This document shows, piece by piece, positions 24,803 to 32,819 of a stretch of DNA of 64,000 nt. Position numbers and translations under genes: made by a program. The notes under the pieces were generated by a model that was not told where the DNA came from, made no database searches, and worked only from the letters and a program-made list of their open reading frames with translations. How positions within the stretch are numbered: the first letter of the stretch is position 1; every line of letters starts with the position of its first letter. The DNA is from Streptomyces sp. NBC_01233 (lineage in GTDB: Bacteria > Actinomycetota > Actinomycetes > Streptomycetales > Streptomycetaceae). The DNA lies in the NCBI RefSeq assembly GCF_035989305.1, contig NZ_CP108514.1, forward strand, positions 806,001-870,000, in the 5' to 3' direction.

Positions 24803-25774
24803 ATGGAGAGACACAAGGAGACCGGGCGGTGGCCGTCCGGCCGCCGGTTCGGCCGCGCGGCGGCGACCCTGAGCCTGCTGACCTCGGTGGTGGCGTGCAC
24901 GTCCGCGCAGGCTCCGGCCTCGGTCGCGGGCGCCGGCAGCGGGGACGAGGTCTCCGTCGCGACCTGGAACATGTGCGGGGTGCGGCAGTGGAGCTGCGAG
25001 GAGACCGGCAGCCCGAAGGACAAGTTCCAGCAGCTGCGCGACCTGGTCGGCGACTCCGGCGTACGCGTCCTGCTCCTGCAGGAGGTGTGCTCGGAGGACC
25101 TGCTGTCCTCGGCGGTGCGCCTGGGCCCGGAGTGGCACTCCGTCTTCGAACCGTACGCCGACGTGGACGCGGCGGGCCGGCGCACCGCCGTCGAATGCAC
25201 CGGGCAGGGGCGCGGCCAGGCCGGCTACGGTCTGCTGGCCGCCTCCCGGCTCACCGATGTGGAGGTGGTCCCGACCGAGCAGCCGACGGTGGGACTGCAC
25301 CGGGGGATCCTGTGCGCGCGGGTCCCCGCCCAGGGGCTGCGGGCGTGCAACGCGCACCTGTCGCTGCGGGAGAGCGACGACGAGCACCCCGACTGGGACT
25401 TCCGCGACGACCAGCTGAGCTCGCTGGTCGCCACGGCGGGGACCGACGCCCGTACGGTCTTCGGCGGCGACTTCAACGCTCCGCCGCCGGTGGGCAACCG
25501 GAACACCTCCGCCTGGATCTGGCCGTCGGAGACCTACGACACCTACCGCGAGTGCGATCAGAAGGGCGACTCCCGCAAGGGCCAGGCCACCCACAAGGAC
25601 GGCACGAAGATCGACTACCTCTTCACACAGCTGCCCCGCACCGCCTGCAAGGTGGTGGACACCAAGGCCTCCGACCACCGACCGCTGGTGATGCGGGTGA
25701 GCCGCCCCGCCGGTGCTCCGTCTGCCACTCCCTCCGGTCCCTCCGCGGATCCCGGCGTCAGTAGCGCGAGTTGA
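24803..25774 (+). CDS. exported endonuclease/exonuclease/phosphatase-family protein
   Basis: A 323-residue protein with an Arg-rich N-terminus, a hydrophobic stretch and a lipobox-like VVAC at about residue 32, so it is probably a lipoprotein. The mature part is an EEP-fold hydrolase: VATWNMCG (Asn), LLLQEVC (Glu ligand for Mg), FGGDFNAPP (Asp and Asn) and SDHRPLV at the C-terminus (catalytic Asp-His). All key residues are present. Substrates in the family are nucleic acids, phosphoinositides or sphingomyelin; none can be chosen. The last 17 bases overlap the convergent gene at 25758. Confidence 0.85.
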   Translation: MERHKETGRWPSGRRFGRAAATLSLLTSVVACTSAQAPASVAGAGSGDEVSVATWNMCGVRQWSCEETGSPKDKFQQLRDLVGDSGVRVLLLQEVCSEDLLSSAVRLGPEWHSVFEPYADVDAAGRRTAVECTGQGRGQAGYGLLAASRLTDVEVVPTEQPTVGLHRGILCARVPAQGLRACNAHLSLRESDDEHPDWDFRDDQLSSLVATAGTDARTVFGGDFNAPPPVGNRNTSAWIWPSETYDTYRECDQKGDSRKGQATHKDGTKIDYLFTQLPRTACKVVDTKASDHRPLVMRVSRPAGAPSATPSGPSADPGVSSAS

Positions 25775-27266
25775 AGTAGTTGCCCTGCTGGGTGGGCACG
25801 GTGTAGGCGTTCACCGTGGTGAAGGGGACGGCCGTCCACGGGGAGGCGTTGCCGACGGCGTCGACCGCGATGGCCTCGACGAAGTGGTCGCCCTCGTTCC
25901 AGGCCCAGCCCGACTCCCAGACCCAGCTGCCGTCGGACCGCACGTCGCACGTGCCCAGGCTCACGCCGCCCTCCTGGAAGTCCACGCGCACGGCGCCGGG
26001 GGCGTAGCCCGCGAAGCCGACGGCGGGACCCTGGACCTGCTGGTGGGCGACCGGGGCCGTCACCGAGAGAGCGAGGGGCCGGGCCGGCCTCGGCGGCGGC
26101 GGAGGCGCCGGTACGTACTCGGGCAGGGGATCGGAGGCGTGCTCCACGGCGGTGAAGACCACTTCGGTGCGCTCGGTCTGGTAGTTGTTCGCGTCCGCGC
26201 CGAAGAGCCTGACGACGTGCCTGCCCTTGGACCACGGGCTGGTGCGCTCCCAGACCCACGTACCGTCGGCGCCGACGGGCGCGGCGCCCTGGTACTTGCC
26301 GTCCTGCCAGAAGCTGACCCGCACGGCGCCCTGGGCGGTGCCCGTGAAGCGGACGGTGTTGGCGGGCACCCGCTCCTCCTGAGCCGGCGACAGCACCACC
26401 GGCTTGGGGAAGGAGTCGCCCTTCACCTGCGAGGTCTGCGTCAGGTACGCGTCGATCGCCGAGGTGTCGCGCTCCGGCTGCTCGAAGCCGTTGCGGACCA
26501 TGCCGAACCGTGGGGTGATTCCGTCGACGAGGAGGTTCAGCAGCCCCATGATGGTCGGCAGGTTGCGCAGCGTGACCTTCCCGTGGTCGGTGATGAGGGA
26601 AGAGTCGTTGTAGACGAAGTTGAAGTTCTCGCGCCCCTGGAACAGCCCTATGAACGGTTCCACCTGCCGCTTGTACTGCTCGTCCTGGGGTGACGTGATC
26701 ACGTAGATGTTGGCTGCGTGGTTGGCACCGCTGCGCACCAGGTCCGGGAGGACCGAGTCGAGGGTGCGCACGTTCTGCTCCGTCACCTCGCCCATCATCA
26801 TCCGGGCCGCGCCGGGGATTCCCTCCTTGACGTACGTCCCGATCAGGAACTGGGGCACGCTGGCCACGATGTTCCTGAAGCCGTACTTCAGGCCGAAGAA
26901 CAGGGCCGCGCTGCCGCCCTTGGAGCTGCCGAACATGGTCACTTCGTCCGGCGAGAGGGACAGCGCGTGCATGACGCGCGAGATGAGCCCGGCGACGGAC
27001 TGCTCCAGGGAGAAGTCCATCCCCTTGCACAGGTAGTAGCTGTTCGCACCGTCGAAGAGGTCGCGGACCCACAGGATGTTCGATCGGACCTTGTCGAGCA
27101 CTCCGTTGGACCAGCCGTACTCACCGGGCGCGGTGAAGTTCGCGAAGACCACGACCAGGTGGCGGTTTCCGTTCCTCGCGTGGGAGAACCGGTACTCGAT
27201 GGGCACCGCCCCGGAGGTGTCCACGCCGGTGAAGACGTGACGCGCGTTCTGGGCTGCCTTAGACAT
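25758..27266 (-). CDS. GSSKGG alpha/beta-hydrolase-like protein with Ig-like repeats, partner of the wall-polymer transferase
   Basis: A 502-residue protein with no signal peptide. The first about 290 residues look like an alpha/beta hydrolase: strand-rich start (HLVVVFANF), then MFGSSKGGSAALFFGLKYG at about 112-130, a nucleophile-elbow-like GxSxGG, and VYNDSSLITDHGK near the end of the domain. Two similar beta modules follow (about 320-400 and 410-490), each with VRFTG/VGFAG, VRVSFWQ/VRVDFQE, and GTWVWE/GSWVWE, which are Ig-like repeats. Its start overlaps the end of the large transferase gene by eight bases, so the two are translationally coupled and should act on the same polymer. Asp2-like accessory Sec proteins show a comparable hydrolase, but that link is weak. 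Confidence 0.7.
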   Translation of the reverse strand: MSKAAQNARHVFTGVDTSGAVPIEYRFSHARNGNRHLVVVFANFTAPGEYGWSNGVLDKVRSNILWVRDLFDGANSYYLCKGMDFSLEQSVAGLISRVMHALSLSPDEVTMFGSSKGGSAALFFGLKYGFRNIVASVPQFLIGTYVKEGIPGAARMMMGEVTEQNVRTLDSVLPDLVRSGANHAANIYVITSPQDEQYKRQVEPFIGLFQGRENFNFVYNDSSLITDHGKVTLRNLPTIMGLLNLLVDGITPRFGMVRNGFEQPERDTSAIDAYLTQTSQVKGDSFPKPVVLSPAQEERVPANTVRFTGTAQGAVRVSFWQDGKYQGAAPVGADGTWVWERTSPWSKGRHVVRLFGADANNYQTERTEVVFTAVEHASDPLPEYVPAPPPPPRPARPLALSVTAPVAHQQVQGPAVGFAGYAPGAVRVDFQEGGVSLGTCDVRSDGSWVWESGWAWNEGDHFVEAIAVDAVGNASPWTAVPFTTVNAYTVPTQQGNYFNSRY

Positions 27267-30200
27267 GCTCGGAATCCATTCTTCTCACCGGCTGGCGCGG
27301 CACCTGGCCGAGGGTGCCTCCGTTCCAGGGACCTGGCTGGCCCGACTGGCCTGCCGGGCCCGGTACACGGCCGCCCGCCGCGCCGACGGCCGGCGCCTGG
27401 GCCCGGGCGGGGTCGAGGTCCCCTCCGGCGATCAGGATGCGGTCGGTCAGCCTGGCCGAGGCGTAGCCGTCGTCCAGATCGCAGAACTCCTGCTGGAACC
27501 AGCGGTAGCGGGCGGCGTAGCCGTGCTGGATGCTGTCGATGTTGCGGATGGCGCTGATCAGTTCGGGGGAGCTGAACAGCAGCGGACCGGGCGCGGACTG
27601 CTCGAAGTCGAAGTAGAAGCCGCGCAGGGTGTCCCGGTAGTGGTCCAGGTCGTAGGTGAAGAAGAGGATCGGCCGCCCGGTGTTGACGAAGTCGAACATC
27701 AGGGAGGAGTAATCCGTGATCATCACGTCGGCGATGAGGGAGAGGTCCGCCATGTCCGGGTAGTCGGACACGTCGTGGACGAAGCCGTCGCCGGCGCCGG
27801 GCACCGGGTCCACCACGTTGGGGTGGCGCCGCACGAGCAGGACGTGGTCGTGGCTCAGCTGCGCCTTGGCCTCGTCGAGGTCGATGCGGAAGTCGAGCTT
27901 GTACTTGCCGGGTGCGTAGAACTGGTCGTCGCGCCAGGTCGGCGCGTACATGATGACCTTCTTGCCCGGCGGGAGGCCGATGCGGCGGCGTACTTCCGCC
28001 GCCCGCCGGCCGGAGTCCGCCCGGCGCAGGACGTCGTTGCGCGGATAGCCGCTCTCGACCATCTCGCCCGGGAAATGGAAGGCCCGCTTGAGGATCGGGG
28101 TGCTGAAGCTGTTCGGGGACACCAGCATGTCCCAGTTCTGCACCTCCTTCTCCACGCGTTCCAGGTAGCGCTTGTCCGCGAAGTGCACGGCCTCGATGTC
28201 GTGCCCGATGCGCTTGAGCGGGGTGCCGTGCCAGGTCTGCACGACGACCTGGCCGTCGCGCTTCTCGAACCAGTCGGGCAGGTGGTTGTTGGCGACGACG
28301 TACTGCGCCCGGCCCATGGCCTCGTACCAGTCGGGGGACCACATGCGGACGGGGCGTGCGGTGGGCGGAACGGCGACCTGGTCGTCGCGCACCACCCACA
28401 GGTGCTCGAGGTCCACGCCGCGGCGGACCATCTCCTCGTGCAGCGCCCTGGGGCTGTCCGAGTACTGGGTCCCCTTGAAGGCGTCGAACAGCACGGCCCG
28501 GGTCAGCGGCTTGCGACGGGCCTCCGGGTAGGTCTTGGTGCGCATCAGCTTCTGCCGGTACGGGCCGCGGGCCTCTTCCGGCATGGCCGAGTGGACCAGG
28601 AGCGAGAGCCGGTCGTAGGCCTCCGCCTGGACCTCGTAGCGCCGCTCGTTGCTGGTCATCTCGCTGGGGAAGGCGGGGATCAGCTCCTGGGTCATCTTGA
28701 CCATGAGGTCGTTGGAGCGGTCCTCCGCGCTGACGGCGGACGGGTCCTGGCGGCGCAGGAAGAAGTCCCATCGGCCGGCGGCCAGCGGGACCTCTCCGGC
28801 CAGGGTGCGCATCGCCGCGGGCGTGACGACGAAGCGGAACTCCTCGCCGTACCAGGTGATCGGGACCACGCGCTCCGCGCCGTGGGCCCGGGAGCGTACG
28901 ACGACGTGCGCCGCGGCGTACTCGGAGGCGTCGAGCCTGTCCTGCGCGGCGTAGCCGACCACGACCTCCAGCGAGCCGTCCTCGCGCCACGTGGCGGACT
29001 TGGCCAGCGGCAGGGTGTCCCGCTCGAACAGCACCACGTAGCCGGAGCCGTTGCGGTGCACGAAGACCTCGCGGTCGCCGCGCTCGGTCTGCAGTCCGGC
29101 CGGAATCCGGTAGTGGCCGTCGGTGGCGTCCTCCGCCATGACGGGGTAGATGGCCGCCTTGCGTCCCTCGACGTGCAGGGTGGTCTTCCAGCCGTTCGCG
29201 CCGGTGTTCCAGGACTCCGGGACCCCGTCGGAGGAGTGGGTGCGGTGACCGGGGACGAGGGCCTTGGTCGGGATGCGGGTCACGAAGGTGAACCACCCCT
29301 CGCCACCCGGCTGGAAGTGGACCCACGCGTCGTGCCGGCCGGCGCCGCCCATGCTCGTGACCCGGAACTTCCCCCACTCGGGGAGCTTGGGGCCGAGGTA
29401 GACACCTCGGAGCTCGAGGTGGTCGCCGACGATCCGGTGCCGGGTGATGCGGCAACGCACCCTCTCCACGCGGAGCTTCAGCTTGCCCTGGATGAAGAGC
29501 GGTACGACGCGGGTGTTCTTCTCCACGTACTGGTAGGGCGGGTTGGCCGCACTGCCCGCGCCGCCCCGGGCTATGCCCTTGTAGCGGAACAGCCCGCGGC
29601 TGAGAACGCCGGCCGCCACGTCCCAGGTCCCTTCCGTCCACTCGCCCTTGCGCTTGAGGCGGGAGACGTCGAAGCGGACCTGGAATCCGGACCAGTCGTA
29701 GCAGTAGCGGCTCTGCTGGGAGTACTCGGTGGCCTGCGGGTAGTAGGTCGTCTTCGCCTTGGCGACGACCACCCGGCCCTGCTTCTTGTTCCGCAGGGCG
29801 ATCGCCTTCATCGACATGTGCCGCTTGTGCACGTTGATGAAGCGGACGTACGCCGACCCCTCGAGGGTCAGGTGCTCGGAGTCCTCCCAGCGCGCGCCGG
29901 TCAGCGACCCGTGCAGTGAGAGTTCCTTGTCCAGCCGGTAGGCGCTCTTGTCTATCCCGACCGAACGGTCGCCGAGGTAGGGGTAGTTGAGGTAGCGGTG
30001 GAAGCGCCGCTGCACGGGCAGGGGGCCGCCCTTGCGCTCGAACTCGACGACGTCGAGCAGCTCTTTGAGCCGGCCCTCGCGCACCAGGAGCCACTTGACG
30101 CGGGCGTCGGCGGGCAGTTCGTGGATGATGTCCGCGTCGGCCTCGTCCAGGAACTCGTTCGCCCACTGCATGAAGGCTTCCCGGTACTCCTTGTCGGCGT

Positions 30201-31035
30201 CCGGGAGCACCTTCAGGTGCAGCATCAAGTCCGACTTCAGACAGGCGAGATCGTACTTGCGCTTGTGGTCGGAGTAGGAGCGCGCACGGTGTCCGGCGAG
30301 GAAGCGGCTGACCGACTGCACCGCGGCGACACGGTCCCGGAGGTTGCTGAACTCGGTGTGCCGCTGGGTGATGGAGGGCGCGGCGCCGCCCTCGCGCCGG
30401 CGCCAGAAGTAGACGATGTCCGTGAGGATGTCGACCTTGGCGGCCCGGAAGTGGGCGAACATGTTGACCCAGGAGTCCTCGTACATCACGCCCTCGGGGA
30501 AGGCGATGTAGTGGTAGTCCCAGAAGGACCGCCGGAACACCTTGTTCCACACCGTGCGGTCGTAGATGAGGTCCGGCAGCCTGGTGATGTGCGTGCCGCG
30601 CTTGCTGCTGCGCATGGGCGCCTTGTGCAGCGGGGACTGCCACCTCTTGGAGGAGTTCATCATCTGCACGTTGCCCGAGACGAAGTCGGAGCCGGAGGCT
30701 TCCAGGGTCCGCACGAGCAACTCGTAGGCGTACTCGGGGATCACGTCGTCGCCGTCGACGAACGCGAGGAATTGCGCCTGGGGGTGGGCTGCGCGGATGC
30801 CGACGTTCCTGGCGTGGCCCGGTCCCATCGGCTCCTGCCGCAGCAGCCGGAACCGCGGGTCCCGGCGGGCGAAGTCCGCGGCGATCGCGGTCGAGGAGTC
30901 GGTCGAGCCGTCGTCGACCATGATCACTTCAAGGTCGCGGAACGTCTGCCTGGCTATCGACTCGAGACACTCCTCGAGATAGATCTCGACGTCCTGAAAG
31001 GGCACGACGACGCTCAGGCGGGGCATACCTGCCAC
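27259..31035 (-). CDS. GT2 glycosyltransferase fused to CDP-glycerol glycerophosphotransferase (TagF-like)
   Basis: A 1258-residue fusion. Residues 5-110 form a GT-A family 2 domain: LSVVVPFQDVEIYLEECLES, VDDGSTD and the metal motif VDGDD. The middle (about 330-830) is beta-rich and unfamiliar. Residues about 870-1190 match TagF/TarF-type transferases: FDAFKGTQYSDSPRAL, VVQTWHGTPLKRIGHD, MYAPTWRDD, DVMITDYSSLMFDF. The last 50 residues are Gly/Pro-rich. TagF enzymes polymerise glycerol phosphate from CDP-glycerol at the inner membrane face, so this protein probably makes a teichoic-acid-like or glycosylated wall polymer. GTG 31035 has AAGGAG eight bases upstream. Confidence 0.87.
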   Translation of the reverse strand: MAGMPRLSVVVPFQDVEIYLEECLESIARQTFRDLEVIMVDDGSTDSSTAIAADFARRDPRFRLLRQEPMGPGHARNVGIRAAHPQAQFLAFVDGDDVIPEYAYELLVRTLEASGSDFVSGNVQMMNSSKRWQSPLHKAPMRSSKRGTHITRLPDLIYDRTVWNKVFRRSFWDYHYIAFPEGVMYEDSWVNMFAHFRAAKVDILTDIVYFWRRREGGAAPSITQRHTEFSNLRDRVAAVQSVSRFLAGHRARSYSDHKRKYDLACLKSDLMLHLKVLPDADKEYREAFMQWANEFLDEADADIIHELPADARVKWLLVREGRLKELLDVVEFERKGGPLPVQRRFHRYLNYPYLGDRSVGIDKSAYRLDKELSLHGSLTGARWEDSEHLTLEGSAYVRFINVHKRHMSMKAIALRNKKQGRVVVAKAKTTYYPQATEYSQQSRYCYDWSGFQVRFDVSRLKRKGEWTEGTWDVAAGVLSRGLFRYKGIARGGAGSAANPPYQYVEKNTRVVPLFIQGKLKLRVERVRCRITRHRIVGDHLELRGVYLGPKLPEWGKFRVTSMGGAGRHDAWVHFQPGGEGWFTFVTRIPTKALVPGHRTHSSDGVPESWNTGANGWKTTLHVEGRKAAIYPVMAEDATDGHYRIPAGLQTERGDREVFVHRNGSGYVVLFERDTLPLAKSATWREDGSLEVVVGYAAQDRLDASEYAAAHVVVRSRAHGAERVVPITWYGEEFRFVVTPAAMRTLAGEVPLAAGRWDFFLRRQDPSAVSAEDRSNDLMVKMTQELIPAFPSEMTSNERRYEVQAEAYDRLSLLVHSAMPEEARGPYRQKLMRTKTYPEARRKPLTRAVLFDAFKGTQYSDSPRALHEEMVRRGVDLEHLWVVRDDQVAVPPTARPVRMWSPDWYEAMGRAQYVVANNHLPDWFEKRDGQVVVQTWHGTPLKRIGHDIEAVHFADKRYLERVEKEVQNWDMLVSPNSFSTPILKRAFHFPGEMVESGYPRNDVLRRADSGRRAAEVRRRIGLPPGKKVIMYAPTWRDDQFYAPGKYKLDFRIDLDEAKAQLSHDHVLLVRRHPNVVDPVPGAGDGFVHDVSDYPDMADLSLIADVMITDYSSLMFDFVNTGRPILFFTYDLDHYRDTLRGFYFDFEQSAPGPLLFSSPELISAIRNIDSIQHGYAARYRWFQQEFCDLDDGYASARLTDRILIAGGDLDPARAQAPAVGAAGGRVPGPAGQSGQPGPWNGGTLGQVPRQPVRRMDSEHV

Positions 31036-31383
31036 TCAGAAAACTCCTTGGTAGACACACTTCTCACAGCGCGCCGGGAATCGCCGCGACGCGCCGCCAG
31101 ACCCGCCCCTGAATCTGGTCACCCACCGCTCCCCGCACACTCGACCCTCCCCCACCCCCGACCCGCACACTTATACGAGCCTCACAGGGTGTGCGCAGCG
31201 TAGGGCAATTGCGCGACGGCGAGCAACTATTCACAAGCACGCAAGCCTCGTCAGGCTTCGCTCCTGCGAATGAGCGATGTTCGGCGCAGCACTCCGGACG
31301 CACCAACTCCCCTCCGGTTCGGGGTGACGCAGGAAGGGACGGACCGTCACCTGTCGGAACACCCGCACGCCCGGTGAGCTAGG
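31036..31383 (-). other. 348-bp upstream region of the wall-polymer operon
   Basis: No gene is seen. On the minus strand TATAAG (31175-31170) is a good -10 box about 135 bp before the transferase start. AAGCCT-CGTC-AGGCTT (31243-31258) forms a short hairpin that could end the upstream beta-propeller-like gene. This region is noticeably less GC-rich than the coding DNA, as expected for a promoter. Confidence 0.4.
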
Positions 31384-32544
31384 TCACCCCACGCTGCGCC
31401 AGGGACCGAAGGCGAGGCCCGCGTCCATGAGGTCCTGCCGGGCGACGCACAGCCCTCCGCCGGCGTCGATCATCGCGATCGTGACCGCGCCACGGGCGTC
31501 GAGGGCGATGGCCGGCAGCCCGGCGCAGCGGTCCCCCACGGGGGCCCACCAAGCGCCGTATTGCTCACCCTCCGTGGGATAAGCGGCGATCTCGGGACAT
31601 CCCTCGGCGCCCCGCTGGAGCAGGACGGTGCAGTCGTAGCCGTTGATGCGTGCACGGACGACGCCCACGGGGCCTGCGCCACCCGCCCCGCCCAGCGGCA
31701 TCAGCGCGCGGGGCGTGCCGGCGGGAGCCATCGGGCGGTAGGCGACGACGCCGCCGTCCGCCGGGTGGCGCCAGAAGTAGGTACCCCTGCCGGGACCCGT
31801 CTCGTAGGCGCTGTACGTCCCTTCGACGACATCGGCCTCCATGCGCCCGAGCCATCTGAAGCCGCTTCCCGGGCCGTCCTGGCCCCAGTACGCGGCGCCA
31901 CCGCGGAAGGGCGCGAGGAACTCGGCCCACCCCTGGGCCGTGACGAGGGGGGCGACAGAGCCCCGCACCCACTTGCCCTGATAGTCCGTCCAATCATCCC
32001 ATTTACCGTCGGCGTGCCGGGTCCGGCCCCGCACGCCGACCCCGAACCGGGTGGCGAGGACGTGGAGCGATCCGGCGCCGTCGGGCAGCACCACCGGGTC
32101 TCCCGGCGGGGACTGGGACTCCCCCTCCGACTCCGGCTCGGGGAAGGGATTGCCCACCGCACGCCAGTCGCTGAGCGGGCGGCCGGTCTGGTACTGGGCG
32201 GCGACGACGAGTTCGCGGCCGCCCGGCGCCCCGTCCCGGTAGCGGGTGCCGGCGAACCAGACGAACCCGCTGGAGTCCTGGGCCAGTGTGAACCGGCCCG
32301 CCCAGCCCTCCACGGGGAAGAGGTCGGGCCCCTGCCAGACGTCCGAGCCGGGCGCCGGCTCGGTCCAGCGCACCAGGCCCTCGGAACAGCTCGCGTAGGC
32401 GGTCAGCCGGCCGTCCCGCCCCAGACGGAGCCAACCCCGGGCCGCGAGCCCGCCGTCGGCCGCCGCGGCTATCTCGGAGCCCGGAACCGCGGGCGTGGCG
32501 GAGGTGACGCCCCGGCCCGTTTCCGCACGTTCGCGTCGCACCAT
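31384..32544 (-). CDS. beta-propeller/lectin-like protein of unknown function
   Basis: A 386-residue protein without a clear signal peptide. It contains repeated Trp- and Gly-rich strands: RLTAYASCSEGLVRWTEPAPGS, SGFVWFAGTRYRDG, GWAEFLAPFRGGAAYWGQD, CTVLLQRGAEGCPEIAAYPTEGE and a final GLCVARQDLMDAGLAFGPWRSVG. The periodicity is that of PLL- or tachylectin-type propellers. I recognise no catalytic residues. ATG 32544 has GGCAGGAC upstream; the second codon is also a GTG. It is divergent from ligA. Confidence 0.7.
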   Translation of the reverse strand: MVRRERAETGRGVTSATPAVPGSEIAAAADGGLAARGWLRLGRDGRLTAYASCSEGLVRWTEPAPGSDVWQGPDLFPVEGWAGRFTLAQDSSGFVWFAGTRYRDGAPGGRELVVAAQYQTGRPLSDWRAVGNPFPEPESEGESQSPPGDPVVLPDGAGSLHVLATRFGVGVRGRTRHADGKWDDWTDYQGKWVRGSVAPLVTAQGWAEFLAPFRGGAAYWGQDGPGSGFRWLGRMEADVVEGTYSAYETGPGRGTYFWRHPADGGVVAYRPMAPAGTPRALMPLGGAGGAGPVGVVRARINGYDCTVLLQRGAEGCPEIAAYPTEGEQYGAWWAPVGDRCAGLPAIALDARGAVTIAMIDAGGGLCVARQDLMDAGLAFGPWRSVG

Positions 32545-32819
32545 GTCCTGCCCACTCCCGCCCGTTGTCGCCCGTTTTGCCCGACCTGACCCGGCGGGCC
32601 GTGGGACAATTTACGGCAGGGCGCCGACCGATCGCCGCCGGGGGCGGACGTCCGGGACGGCCCCCGGCCCGGTGCAATCTAGCCTGCCCGGGCCGTCGCC
32701 ACGGAGGCGGACCCACCGATTCCGCAGTCAGCGCACCGACCCCGGACGCGATCACCCGCCGTGAGCTGGCCCCTTCTCGACCGCAGGGCATTGTCAGACC
32801 CCCGGGAGAGGATCACCTC

